Positions 12,398-23,675 of a stretch of DNA of 64,000 nt are shown here, one piece after another. The stretch comes from Anthostomella pinea (lineage: Eukaryota > Ascomycota > Sordariomycetes > Xylariales > Xylariaceae): positions 1,922,001 to 1,986,000 of the forward strand of contig CAUWAG010000008.1 of assembly GCA_963556695.1 (NCBI GenBank). The letters run 5' to 3'. The position numbers and the translations under genes are program-made. A model generated the notes under the pieces. That model saw only the letters and a program-made list of their open reading frames with translations, made no database searches and had not been told where the DNA came from. Each line of letters opens with the position of its first letter. Position 1 is the stretch's first letter.

Positions 12398-12720
12398 CAT
12401 TGCCCATGCCTTCCGCAACTATGTCTTGTACTCGGCGCACTTGCTGCTTCACACTCTTCCACGTGGCCAACCTATTGGGCACCTCTCTTGACAATGCCTT
12501 CCATGCGTCACCTTTGTTAACCCTTGATATAGTTACTGGGCCCCAAACGACAATCATGTGTTGCATCCACCTCTCAGTCAACGACCTAGCACGCTGGGCC
12601 TATCACTCCGCAGCTCTCTAACACCGGGCGTTTCCATTTCCCTCTTTAATTGCCTTCAACTCGAGCATCAAACCACAATCAAATCCACGTTGGCCGTACT
12701 TAGTCCCTTCGATCATCACC

Positions 12721-15507
12721 ATGCCCAACACTCGTGAGCGAGTCGTGGCATTGCTGCAGGCTCTACGCCCTTCCTTTGTGTCAAAACATCCGCACTTCGA
12801 CTTCATTACCGTCCACTGTGAGCTCCCAGTCATGCTTCTGTCGCCTCTCCTCTTCTAACCGCTTGTAGACTTCTGGATCATAGGATGGACCATTGTAGGG
12901 TCCATCCTGATGTTTGCCTCCGCTGACGGTCATTTGGCCTACATTGATTCCCTTGCTTTTGCTGCCGGCGCCAATACCCAGGCTGGATTGAATACTGTTG
13001 ACGTCAACCTGCTCAACACCTTCCAGCAAGCTGTCATGTACTTTCTCGCCATGTTGTCTAATCCCATCACCATCAACTCTAGTGTGGTTTTCTTGCGTTT
13101 GTACTGGTTCGAGAAGCGTTTCCAGCATATTGTGAAAGAGGCGAGAATGCGGCGTAACACCATCACCAATTCCCGTTCTCAGGCTACACCGACTACTACA
13201 GATACCGAGAAAGGTGTTAATGGGCGCCATATTACTGTCATGCACAATACAGCAAAAGCATCTCGGATGACCAACGATGGACTGGTGTTGGACGAGGAGC
13301 CTTTCAATGGCGAAGTGAACCCAGGTCACCTCGGCGAGTCCCCTCAAACCGAACGCGGCTCGGATGATAGGAGGCGGGACGAACCAACACGACTCTCTAC
13401 GCCACAAATCAAATTCGCAGACCAGGTGAAGAGAAGTGACGCGGTTGAAAATATTGGAGACGAGGATCGGCCGCCTCTGCCTACGAGACGGTCCCACGCA
13501 GAGCACATCGCCATATTAGAAAAGCAGCGCAAGGCCGACAAGAGCGTTCTCAGGATTCCTGGGCCGCGAGATGCTGACCAGGGGGCTGTGCCAGAAGAGT
13601 TTGAGGAAGATGACGAAGAAGGTCCGGCTGCTCGTAGGCGGAGAGGATCGAGTGTCGATACACCAACGGGCATGGGTGCATCTTCACCGCCTGGGCAGAC
13701 GCCCTTCCCAGACCGCCAACCTACTATAATCTTTGAAGAGCCGAAACGACCTCGAAGGGATGGACACCACATAAGGGAAGACCTAGCGGAGAACGTCGAG
13801 GCGGCAGTGCATGTCGCCGGAGCATTGAAGTTTCGAAGACCTAGAAGGGACGAGGAAGCACTGCAACATGTAGACACCGCAACATCATCAGCCTTGCCCA
13901 CCGGGCGGATCAATCCTCTCCGACGAATCAGGACGGCCCTGACTCACCACAAGGACGACGACCCTATGCCATATCTGAGCTGGCAGCCAACACTGGCACG
14001 AAACTCCAACTTCGTGGGCCTGTCGGAAGAGCAGAGAGAGGAGCTGGGCGGTATCGAGTACCGATCCCTCAAGACCCTTGCTCTGGTTCTTACCATCTAC
14101 TTCTGGGGTTACACCATTTTTGGCATCGTCTGTCTGTTACCGTGGATCCTGCAAACCGACAGCTATGGCAAATTCGTCGACGCGGCTGGCGTCAACAGGA
14201 CTTGGTGGGCCTTTTGGACATCCAATTCCGCCTTTATGGACCTCGGTTTCACTTTGACACCCGACAGCATGAACTCCTTCAACACGGCCATCTTCCCCCT
14301 GCTCGTCATGTCCTTCCTTATCATACTCGGAAACACCGGGTTTCCTATTATGCTGCGCTTCATGATTTGGCTAGGCTCGGTATTCGCGCCTCGTGGGTCT
14401 GGTGTGTGGGAGGAACTTCGATTCCTGCTCGACCATCCGCGGCGGTGTTTTACGCTGTTATTCCCTTCGAATGCTAATTGGTGGCTCTTCTTCATTCTGG
14501 TCGCCCTCAACGGTATAGATCTGATTCTGTTCATCGTTCTCGATGTAAGTTTTCGCTCGTGTCTGACTACCGATGCTATTACTGACAATCCCTAGCTTGG
14601 CTCTGGTGCCGTCGCCGAGCTTCCATTAAACATCCGTTTCTTGGACGGGTGGTTCCAAGCTGCGTCGACTCGAACTGCCGGCTTCTCTTGCATCAACCTC
14701 GCCCTGATCCATCCTGCAGTCCAAACCTCATACTTGATCATGATGTATATCTCCGTCTTCCCTGTCGCTATCTCCATCCGCAGGACCAACGTGTACGAAG
14801 AGAAGTCGCTCGGCGTCTTTAACAGCGCGGACGAGGATACCGAAAATTTGAGCGGCATGTCCTACGTGGGAACGCATTTGCGTCGCCAGCTATCTTTCGA
14901 CTTGTGGTATATCTTTATTGGCTATTTCATTCTCACCATTACCGAGGGATCACGTCTGACATCGGGCGACTTCAGCATGTTTGCTGTACTTTTCGAGGTT
15001 GTCAGTGCTTACGGCACTGTTGGGTTGAGTTTAGGATATACGGGCATCAACGCGTCCCTCTGCTCGCAATTTTCCGTCATTGGAAAGCTGGTCATTATTG
15101 CCATGATGATTCGCGGCCGTCATCGTGGACTACCCTACGGCCTTGACCGCGCTGTACTGCTGCCCAGCGAGCATCTCGATCGTAAGGAGGACGAGGATGC
15201 CGAGTTGAGGCTCCAACGTCGCATGTCGACCATGTCAGCTGGAGGCCTCTCCGGTCGGCCCATGAGTCTATCGAGGGCCCGAACTCGTAGCGTGGACCAC
15301 CGGAATGTGTTTACGGGACTCTTGCATCCTGGTCCAGCCTATCCCCACCACTCAGTAGCCAAGTCGGAGACAGTGAGTTTTGGCAGGTCAATGTCTTTGA
15401 GGAAAGTCACAACAGATCCGGCGAGCGACGAGAACGCCGATGAACCACCGGTTTCGCCGACCACCAGACCTCGGAGGGCTGAAACACAGCCGGCTTTTGA
15501 CCACTAG
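12721..15507 (+). CDS. TRK1: TRK-type potassium transporter
   Basis: TRK proteins import K+ (or Na+) across the plasma membrane, driven by membrane potential. Exons are 12721-12817, 12869-14544 and 14596-15507, with introns of 51 nt each and matching phases, giving 894 residues. The start reads MPNTRERVV; exon 1 joins to exon 2 within the conserved HPHFDFITVHYFWIIG. Four half-membrane pore loops are visible: GANTQAGLNTVDVN, SNSAFMDLGFTLTPDSM, STRTAGFSC and SAYGTVGLSLGYTG. The long cytoplasmic loop between the first and second pore repeats (about residues 150-420) is hydrophilic and charged, as in fungal TRKs. MIRGRHRGLPYGLDRAV is the family's C-terminal signature, followed by a Ser/Arg-rich tail. 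The ATG at 12721 is the first that keeps the HPHFDF block. Confidence 0.94.
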
Positions 15508-16582
15508 TGGAGGCGAAGCACTATGGGCTGGGTGAGATCGCCAGAACAGACAGAAATTGCGGCTTCTGCAAGACAACCGAGCCGAGCGAGATCAGAACCT
15601 TCGCAGGTCCGTGAGTCTGTGTTTGAACATAGACCACAAGCTCAATCACCGCCACCAGCCTTCCACAACACGTGGTGGAGGCGCGACAGGCAGGGACAGG
15701 ATGTTAGACGGGTGCAATGGTATTTAGGGAGTACTGGATGATACAACTCCCATATACCTGAAGTGAGGGCGAGCACGATCAGGGAGGCGTCATTGGAATA
15801 GAGATATATACGGTACTAGAGATGGAGGCTTACGCTTGGCATATATACACTGCATTGCTTTTCTTATCAGAGAGGTGCAAACCACGGGGACCCGGGGTTG
15901 TCATCTACTTCGCTATACTTATTGTCACGGGAACAGAGCAGGGAGTTACGGGGAGTTCTAATCGCCCTATGGAAAGGACCTTGTATGGTAGCATCATCTT
16001 ATATATTGGGATGCCTGGAGCTGCTCTTCCGGCTTATTATATTAATCGACTGGTGTCGTAATGGTTGCTTTGGCAGTGTTTGGCTTGGAGAAGGGCTTGT
16101 ATACCCAAACTTCTTGCCCGGTCAGCACGGAATGGACCTTCATAAAGCACCTTGCGTATGGAGTAGAAAACAGTGCGTCTTTCTAGATTCGACTGTGCTG
16201 CGTTATACATAATTCGATGTATGTATTGGCAGTTCGCTGAAGTTAGGTATGGGGATAACCTGTCATTGGGTGCCCCCTTTTTCAGGACTCCGACGGAGGG
16301 TTGCTTAGTGCCCAAAATATGCCAGTCTACGTGAGACCATGGAGAATACTGATACCCGATAGGGGAGGCTGTTCAGACCAATCTTCGTATAGTTGTGGTA
16401 GTACATGTCTACAGGTTTGTGTACAGCTTTTACACCTTCAATCGCTGCCCTAATGTCCAGCGATGTTCCGCAACTTCTTCCGTTAACTCAGGGATTGCCC
16501 ACCCACTCGCCCACACGTCCCCTCTCTTTCATCTGCCATCTCATCCTACAAGCCGCTCAAAGACCCCCCATCTAGCAACCCT
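15508..16582. other. Intergenic between TRK and bL19m, 1.1 kb
   Basis: Tail-to-tail region holding two 3' UTRs. Short frames at 15822-16212 are AT-rich and show no family resemblance. No RNA gene or repeat was seen. Confidence 0.5.
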
Positions 16583-17410
16583 CTACCTCCTACCCTTCTT
16601 GGCATGCTTCCCAGCACGGCCGGCATTGCTCGCGGCGCCCTTGCCCTTGGAACTAAACACGTTGCGCGTGCGGCGCCAGGCCTCGACCAGGTGATCGACA
16701 TTACCCATGTCGTGGCTCGGCTTCCGCATGTACGTCAGGCGGGCGCGGCGCGCGCGCTTCGGCCGCCGCCAGATGATCTCGATGCCGAGAACGTTGGGGC
16801 TGTAGATCTTGTACCACATCTCGACGCCGACTTTCGTTAAATGGTTTCGGAGCAAGATGGCCGTGTCGACGCCGGCGCGACGGATCGACAGACACACGCC
16901 GGCGAACGGCTCGCCGCGGTTCGTGGTTACTTGTAAGACGTCGCCGGCTTTCGCGGCGTCCGGGTTCGACTTGGAGAAGAGCGCTGTGCGCGCGCCCGTG
17001 CGGTCGAGACGCCGGATTTGCTGCGCGTGGTAGGATATGAGTGGGCTGGGAGTGGTGGAGCGCGAGGAGGGCGGGCGCGGGTACACGGCGAAGGCGGTGC
17101 GGATTGGCTTGTGCGGGAGGTTGGATTTTATGGTGTCTGGGACGGGAGTTAGTGACATGTCAGCCGGTGTTCTCTCGTTCTTTCGTAGTGTAGGGTCCTG
17201 AGTCGGTGAACCGTGAAGAAGGAAAAGTGGTGGCTCACGGAATGTAGGCTTCTTCCGTGGTGGTATGGGCATAGCTGCACCTGGTGTTGGTGTCGTCGGC
17301 GTCGTCTCGGTGGCCATTGAGCGCAGCAGCAGCGGCTGTCGTTGCTGGCGTGTGCGTCGGAGAACGGCTTTCCAGCTGGCCAGGGGCCGCCGGCTTGCTT
17401 GTGTAATCAT
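16583..17410 (-). CDS. IMG1: Mitochondrial ribosomal protein bL19m
   Basis: Large-subunit mitoribosomal protein of the bacterial L19 family. The first 30 residues (MITQASRRPLASWKAVLRR) are Arg-rich and free of acidic residues, a mitochondrial presequence. The core reads GDVLQVTTNRGEPFAGVCL, then SIRRAGVDTAILLRNHLTK and VEMWYKIYSP, matching the L19 fold. The C-terminus is basic. A GT-AG intron at 17137-17238 is 102 nt, stop-free and a multiple of three, so the unspliced frame is also open. I favour splicing because the intervening codons are low complexity and carry a good donor (GTGAGC) and a CTAAC branch site before the CAG acceptor. The spliced product is 241 residues. It is head-to-head with another mitochondrial gene. 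Confidence 0.9.
   Translation of the reverse strand: MITQASRRPLASWKAVLRRTRQQRQPLLLRSMATETTPTTPTPGAAMPIPPRKKPTFREPPLFLLHGSPTQDPTLRKNERTPADMSLTPVPDTIKSNLPHKPIRTAFAVYPRPPSSRSTTPSPLISYHAQQIRRLDRTGARTALFSKSNPDAAKAGDVLQVTTNRGEPFAGVCLSIRRAGVDTAILLRNHLTKVGVEMWYKIYSPNVLGIEIIWRRPKRARRARLTYMRKPSHDMGNVDHLVEAWRRTRNVFSSKGKGAASNAGRAGKHAKKGRR
17137..17238 (-). other. Stop-free 102-nt intron of bL19m
   Basis: Donor GTGAGC, branch-like CTAAC near the 3' end and acceptor CCAG. Removal joins F to HTIKSNLPH in frame. Retention would add 34 residues to the protein without a stop. Confidence 0.65.
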
Positions 17411-17779
17411 GGTGTGGTGTGGTGTGTGCTGTCACCTCGCTGTCCCGACTGGAGACGAAGTCGAAGCTACAATGGATAACTGAAATCGAAATCTTTGGAG
17501 TTGTAGGTGCTGGTATCCTTTGCAGGGGTCCAACGCCTGCAGGTCAATTAAGGTGGAGGAAAGTTGTTGCGGTCGGGTCTTGGCGCCAGCTGCTCCGTGC
17601 CGCGACCTGGAATTTTTATGAAGGAGCCGGAGCTTCAAATGCAGGGTCCCGTCTGTCCCGGGGAGACCTCCAGCATTTAACGACTGACTGAACCACATAT
17701 TGGCCCGGCCTTGCCATGCGAAGTTACATATAGCCCCAGCTACGACGATTGAGACGGAATCTGCGCGACAACAGCCGGC
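17411..17779. promoter_or_regulatory. Shared promoter of two mitochondrial-protein genes
   Basis: A 369-bp head-to-head spacer serves both bL19m (minus) and the presequence-bearing protein at 17780 (plus). No shared motif was assigned. The spacing allows a bidirectional promoter. Confidence 0.55.
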
Positions 17780-19039
17780 ATGTCGAGAAAAACGGTGTTG
17801 GGCGCCTTTTGCGCAAGCAATGGCGCTTTCGAGGTCACGGCCAGGAGGATAATAGCTGGCCAGCAGCGGAGCTTCACATCGACAGCTCAGAGAAATGGTA
17901 TATATACTCATCCGGAGAAGCTACCATGTCCTGTCCATGGTCAACCAACACATACTGATCCGGCATGACCTGCAGCGCAAATCACACACTTCCTGCCGAC
18001 GGGCAAGCCCGCGCTCGACGAGCTCCTAAACACCATCCGCCACAAGATCATCCTACCGTCGTACCTACCCCTCGCCCAGCGCAAGAAGATCTACTCGCCC
18101 AAGCACGAGAAGAAGCTGCAGTCGGACCCCATCATCATCGAGATCGACGGCGAGGTGCTCAAGTTCCGGCACATGAACCCCTTCAACGGCGACATCCCGC
18201 AGACGCGGCGGTCGGTAATGCAGGCGATCCAGCTCTTCGACACGAGCGACGACTTCCTCAACCTCAAGCCGCTGCTCGAGGGCATCGCGTACGCGAACCG
18301 CAAGTTCGACCCGTCCTTCCACACCAAGATCCTGCGCGTCGTCGGCGCCAAGGGCCGCATCTACGACATCATCGACTGCGCGCGCAGCGTCCGCCGCACG
18401 GGGTTCAAGCTCGACTCGAGCGAGAAGGCCAACGAGGTCCTGCACTGGGTGCAGATGAAGGCCGTCGATTCGAGGTGGGATGCGGACCAGACCGCGCAGG
18501 CGCTGCGCTGGGCCGAGATGGTGCTCGAGATGCTGCAGGACGAGGGCCACCAGCCGCGCCGGCGCAAGGACGACCCCCCGCTCGACGGCGAGCTGCCCCT
18601 GAGCCGGGACCCCATGGTCCTGGCCGCGCCGCTGCACCTCGCCGCCGCCATGGTAACGAGGCACGACGCGGGCGACGAGGTGCGCGAGATGGTCACCAAA
18701 CACGCGACTGACATCGTCAGGTTGTGGCCCCAGGGGCGGAAGCTGAAGGAACTGCAGCCGGCGCAGCTGTACCAGGACCACGACAAGCTGGGCTATTTGG
18801 TGGAGCCGAATAAGTTTGTCGTCTTGGCCGCGCCGCTTCTGCGCGGTCTCGAGACGGCTATCCAGGTTGTCGAGCCCCAACTTGCGGACCAGCTGCGCTC
18901 CCGGCACGATACGTTGGCGGCCGAGGTCCAGGAGGCGCGAGAGGCGGGCGTGACTGGAAGGGGCGGCAGAGGAGAGCAGGTATACCGCAGAGTGTACGAT
19001 TTGGAGCCCCTACCCGAACGCGATGTTACTGTAGAGTAA
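17780..19039 (+). CDS. Mitochondrially targeted protein of unknown function
   Basis: Exons 17780-17897 and 17976-19039 join in phase (donor GTATAT, acceptor TGCAG) to give 393 residues. The N-terminus reads MSRKTVLGAFCASNGAFEV, then ARRIIAGQQRSFTSTAQRN, a classic presequence with a probable cleavage near RSFTS. The mature part begins with THFLPTGKPALDELLNTIR and contains the well-ordered blocks FNGDIPQTRRSVMQAIQLF, HTKILRVVGAKGRIYDIID and SEKANEVLHWVQMKA. It has no membrane segment and is alpha-helical and charged at the C-terminus. I do not recognise the family. The gene is GC-rich and appears conserved and intact. Its head-to-head pairing with bL19m suggests a role in mitochondrial gene expression or the mitoribosome, but this is inference. 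Confidence 0.75.
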
Positions 19040-19251
19040 GGGGCCAAAACGCTTCTTGCAGAAAAGATTACGGCTGTAATACCACCCCCCATATACTGTA
19101 CATATATACAAAGACCTATCCACCGAGCTTTACCATCATCACCCAACTGGTCAAATGACAAGCGCTGAATCCCGTTATCTGCAGTCAGAGTTCACGCATA
19201 TCTTCTTTCTCAGGCTTTCTTTCTTTCTTGTTTGTCTTGTCTAATTTGGCA

Positions 19252-20494
19252 CTACGGCAGCACGATGTACTTGGTAAGATGCTCCGGTATCGCCCCCAGC
19301 AGGCCTTTGCTCTCGAGCCACTTCCGCGAGAACAGGCGGTCGGCGTACCGATACGCGCCGTCGCACAGCATGGTGACGACGGTGTGGCCCGGCCCCATCA
19401 GCTCGGCGACCTCCTTGGCGGCGACGACGTTGAGCGCGCTGCTGGCGCCCAGGTACAGGCCCTCCTCGTCGAGGCACCGGTACACCATCTCGACGCTCTT
19501 GGCGTCGGCGATGTGCAGGCTGCCGTCTAGTAACCCCAAATCCGGCGCCAGGTTGTCCGTGATGCGGCCCTGGCCGATGCCCTCGGTGATGCTGCCGCCG
19601 GCGCGCTCGGATAGCTTGCCGCCCGACTGGATGTACGAGTGCAGCACGCTGCCGGGCGGGTCCGCGAGGTACGCCTTGACGCGGCTGTTGGAGACGTCTT
19701 TCAGGTACCGCGTCACGCCCGCGAGCGTGCCGGCCGTGCCCGTCGCGCACGTGAAGGCGTCGACTTTTCCCTTGGTCTGCGCCCAGATCTCCGGGCCCGT
19801 CGTCTCGATGTGCGCGCGGCGGTTGGCCGTGTTGTCGAACTGGTTCGTCCAGACCGCCTTGCCATTTCCCCCCGGTGCCTCCTTGCGCAGGCGCTCCGCG
19901 TGCCGCGCCGCCTGGTGGTTGTAGTTCTGCGGGTTGTCGAAGGCGACGGCGGGCACGGGGTATACCTCGGCGCCCAGCAGGCGCAGCAGGTCGACCTTGC
20001 CCTGCGACTGCGTGTCCGGCATGTAGATGACCAGGTCGTAGCCGCGCGAACGACACACGTGCGCGAGTCCGATCCCCGTGTTGCCCGCCGTGCCCTCGAC
20101 CACGGTGCCGCGCTCGCCCGGTTTTAGAAGGCCGCGCTCCTCCGCATCGAGGACGACATATAGCGCTGCGCGGTCCTTGACCGACCCGCCCGGGTTCATG
20201 AACTCGGCCTTGCCGAGCACGTCGCAGCCGGTTTGGGCGGAGAGCTTGTTCAGCCGGATTAGGGGCGTGTTGCCTATGGCTGTTTGGAGGGGTGGGGGCG
20301 GGGGCGTTAGCTGAGGAAATGGCACATTGTATGAATGAGAGACGGGATTTTGCTTGCGTACCACCGGTCAACCCCTTTGCCACGCCCTGCGCCTTGGAGA
20401 CGGCGAGCGTATACGGCGACGGGTCGGCTGCGGGCGCGGCTGCGGCTCTGCGCGCTGCCGTCGTCGCAAACCGCCGGACGCTGTGGCGGAACAT
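19252..20494 (-). CDS. cysB: Cysteine synthase, mitochondrial (O-acetylserine thiol-lyase)
   Basis: PLP enzyme that makes cysteine from O-acetylserine and sulfide. Exons 20362-20494 and 19252-20279 join in phase at G-A in [13 protein letters not shown]; 386 residues. The first 25 residues ([19 protein letters not shown]) form a mitochondrial presequence. The PLP-binding lysine is Lys79 in [19 protein letters not shown] holds the substrate and [10 protein letters not shown] the cofactor phosphate. GQGRITDNL and [15 protein letters not shown] complete the family set. The C-terminus [14 protein letters not shown] matches the fungal mitochondrial form. It is tail-to-tail with the preceding gene, separated by about 210 bp. 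The symbol follows Aspergillus usage and is by family resemblance. Confidence 0.93.
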
Positions 20495-22743
20495 GGTGTT
20501 TGTCCCAGACGATTTTCGAAGCTCGTTCCCAGGTGGTACAGAGTGGAGGCAGAGGCAATCAAGATCGGGAGTCTCGCGGGTTCGGAAGGGACTTGTCGGG
20601 CGTGATGGCGGTTGAGTGCTTCGAGCTTGGAAATGAATAATCTTAGCGGGGCAGCTTTCTTTGGCTGACCTTCCGAACCGCTGGCCGCGGCTTCCATTAA
20701 TTTTCGACATCACGTTATCCCGGCTCCCACGCCATTATTCAGCATCTGAAGCTATCCAATGGATGGGAACATCCAACAATCCCTTTGTCCGATACTCGGG
20801 TATGCCATAAGCTAGCTAACTTTTGAGTGCTAATAAGTCTTCATAGCAGACGCACGTGCGTGAACAGGCACCGAGGACAGGCGGATGCAGTTGATTAGAG
20901 ATGCTTCTGAAAATGAGTTCGAACGGGAGCCTCTCGGAAATTCGGCTGCCAGTCTCTCATACCAAGGAGCTTCTCCAGCGCTTTGCTTTTCATCCGTGTC
21001 TTCATCAAACTCGTCTGATCAGACATTCATGCTGCGTGCGCAGAGGAGAAATATGAATATCATCAGTACCTAACCAAACCAATGGCCAAACAGCTATACT
21101 AATTCAGAGGTACGAATCCCATGTCACGCGCACGGTCACTACCTACTGGCAATCCGTGATATATAGCCTTGGATTGGTTCCTCGCAACCAGATCTCGGGG
21201 TACCCAGTCGAACGCCACCCGCGCATTTGAAATATGTGCCTGCAGCATCTCAAGCGGTTTCTAGCTAATCCTGAAGGGAACGGAGTCTATGGACGCCACG
21301 AAAGAGGCCGGCGATGCGCAAGAGGGGGGTCCCGTGCAATGCACCGCTGGCTCATGCTGCGCGGCCTCGACGGCTGGCGCATTGAGAAACATGTCGTGGT
21401 ATTCATCGAAGGCCTCGCGAGCAAGAAACGTGCCTCTGAGGCCTTGCAGGAGGGTTGGATCCCCGGATAGGGGCACCTGCCATCTACGACTGTCACGGAT
21501 CCGGCCCCCAGGGTCTGCGTCTCGTTCGTCCGAGCTGTAGCCTGTGAGTTATCGTGCCAAGGTCGACCTTTGTCGCAGCGGCTTGACTTGTCTGATCAAA
21601 GGGACCACTTGATCGCCGGCTCTTCTACACCGTCAAGATCGCTGAGATTCTGCCCCATGTCTCGTAGGCATTGCGGTCAACTTGATATTTCTTCAGAGAC
21701 AGGGTAGCAGACCTGGGAGACTCACGATCGTAGTCTTCCTCGTGGTCAGCTTGTGGCCGTACCGGGTACGTTGGTACCTGATCCATTGCCTAAGGTAACA
21801 GAGCATAGCATTCGGCCTTGAAGGCGTTTGCAACACCTCTTAACGCCCACACTTCATCGCCCGGATAGTATTCGGACGGCCCAGACCCAAGCCGCCAACC
21901 TGTGTGGTGAAGAAGTAACGGCCCCATGACGCAAAAATGGGTCCCATCTATGAACACGCATGTCGACTGCACTCAGGTCGCCATTTACCACCACTCTATC
22001 CCAAGCGTCCTCGTGAGGGAAGTTGGGTTCCGCGCCTCTGCGAAGAGTCTGAGGACCGTGCCCGAGTGCCTTGCCCACATCACAGGTGGTACGTGAGATG
22101 ATGTTCCCCGAGTATTTCGGCCTTGCAGACTACTCAGGGTCTTCTCTCTCGAGAAGGTCCAGCCACCCACGGAAGATGTCAGACCTAGTCCTTGGAACTA
22201 AATCTGTTCATGGGTATGTGGTCCGTCCGATGTCCTTGACTGTGTCCGCATGTGTCTTCAAGTAGTGTAGTGCCCCAGTTCTCGTTACGGTGGTTCCGGG
22301 CTAGTAGTTTATGTGACGCTTTGTAACAGAGGGAGACGTGCCATGTTCTTTCCTTCGCTCTTTCGTCCGCTACTATGCCAGCAACTCGGGCTTGGGGGAA
22401 ATCTCGAATACGTGATGGAGGTTGTGTGTGCGTCGATGAATGAGAACTGGATTTGGGAGGTAGAGGATATGTATGCGAGGTTTTGGTCACGGGTTTTGTT
22501 TTTCGGCTTGTTCTTGACGTCAACTTCTGTCGAGTTGCTAACTTGGGATGAGAAGGGTGGGAAGGTCAGATTCTCGGGAGAACTCGGGACGAGGCTTCAG
22601 GGGCCAAGAGGTGCCGCCATCGTTCTCATGTGCTCACCGCAGCATAAATAATATATGATTACATGTCAAGATTGTCACAAAATACCAATCTTCTATCAGT
22701 GTCACCTTTCAGACGGTCTCTGCTCAGCCAAGCAATATCAAGA
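20495..22743. other. Gene-poor stretch upstream of the graveyard
   Basis: No intact gene. Between about 21.26 and 22.1 kb, minus-strand frames look like eroded coding sequence (see the HET-like remnant). The plus-strand frames here are their shadows. The first 300 bp carry the cysteine synthase promoter. Confidence 0.4.
21790..22080 (-). pseudogene. Possible C-terminal remnant of a HET-domain protein
   Basis: Two overlapping minus-strand frames together resemble the tail of fungal heterokaryon-incompatibility proteins. One reads AWDRVVVNGDLSAVD; the second, one frame away, reads GWRLGSGPSEYYPGDEVWAL and then RGVANAF. The family tail usually shows a similar Gly-rich, GD-V-x-L-x-G pattern before a VLRP motif. 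Here the frame changes in the middle and the VLRP stretch is lost, so this is at best a decayed fragment. The match is by pattern only. Confidence 0.3.
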
Positions 22744-23675
22744 ATGAAGGTTCTCGTCCTCGGGATGCCCCGCACGGGCACCCAATGTGTGTCATTCCCC
22801 CTGAAAGCCAAGGAAACCGGGGCTCACAATTACACCCAAGCCATCGCGGATGCACTCCAGTTGCTCGGCATAGCTCCCGTATACCACATGCGGGAAGTCG
22901 GCAAGAACAACCATCAGGATCTGTGGGTCGAAGCTCTAGACGCCAAATTCGAAGGCAAAGGGGAGCCCTTCGACCGGGAGAGATTCGACCAAATACTGGG
23001 CAAGTACGAGATCAGCTCGCCCTCCTCCTTTTCCACGTTTTCCCAGAGCCCAAGGGCCCCTTCCTATCCCGTACACGCGCGAGCAAGGACTTCATAGGTA
23101 ATCCTCAGGTCCTCTCGCTTCCCAGCAACTAGTCACCAACCCTTCCACCCCCAAGCTTGCTCAGACCGCGTCGCTCACACAACTCAACGTTAATGCAAAC
23201 AAAGGCTCTCGCCGACTACCCAGCCGCCATCTTCGCCCGCGACCTGACCGCCGCGTACCCCGAGGCCGCCATCATCCTCTCCACGCGGCCCGAGGACGCG
23301 TGGATGGCGTCGATGGAGGGCACGATCTGGCACAGCTACACGTACCAGAAGACGCGGCCCAACCCGAACACGTCGCTCCTGGCGCCCATGGCGGACCGGT
23401 ACCACCGGCACTGCTGGGGGAACGACCTGCCGACGCATGGGCGGCGGGCGTTTCGGGAGCATGATGAGGGTGTGCGCGAGGCTGCTGCGGCTGCGGGTGG
23501 GGAAGGGGGAGGGAGGAGGAGGAGGTTTCTGGAGTATGATGCTGGGAGCGGGTGGGGGCCTATTTGTGAGTTTCTGGGGGTGGATGTGCCGGAGATGGAG
23601 TTCCCGCGGAGTGATGATTGGGTTGGGTATAAGAGGATAGTGGAGGCGGAGAGGAAGGCAGAGGAGGAGGCGTAG
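22744..23675 (+). CDS. Sulfotransfer_4-type P-loop protein
   Basis: Member of a fungal family annotated as sulfotransferase-like P-loop proteins; no substrate is known for most. Exon 1 is 22744-22786, ending in the P-loop GMPRTGTQ. A 54-nt stop-free intron (22787-22840) must be removed to restore the family sequence TGTQSIADALQLLG. Later blocks FARDLTAAYPEAAIILSTR, FREHDEGVREA, then RFLEYDAGSGWGPICEFLG and FPRSDDW are all typical. The second intron is awkward. The one phase-consistent choice I found is 23004-23164 (donor GTACGA, acceptor CTCAG), giving 238 residues with about 14 extra residues before ALADYPAAIFA. The gene may therefore be intact or slightly damaged. It sits at the edge of a zone of dead genes. 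Confidence 0.72.

Larger units (their letters stand above)
10117..12720. other. Intergenic and probable long TRK leader, 2.6 kb
   Basis: No gene is supported here. Notable contents are a CAA/CAT microsatellite at 11968-12015 and a pyrimidine-rich stretch with several short ATG frames upstream of the TRK start. The 12.0-12.7 kb part looks like a long 5' UTR or promoter of the transporter gene. Frames between 10.1 and 11.8 kb overlap on both strands and show no family motifs. Confidence 0.45.

Noticed and set aside
18065..18907. 280-codon minus-strand frame opposite the mitochondrial protein gene
   Set aside because: Shadow of a GC-rich coding exon; the sense strand has the presequence, coherent splice phases and ordered blocks.
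19241..20713. 490-codon minus-strand frame overlapping cysteine synthase
   Set aside because: Only its [12 protein letters not shown] portion is real exon 1; the rest is a GC-rich out-of-frame reading of exon 2.
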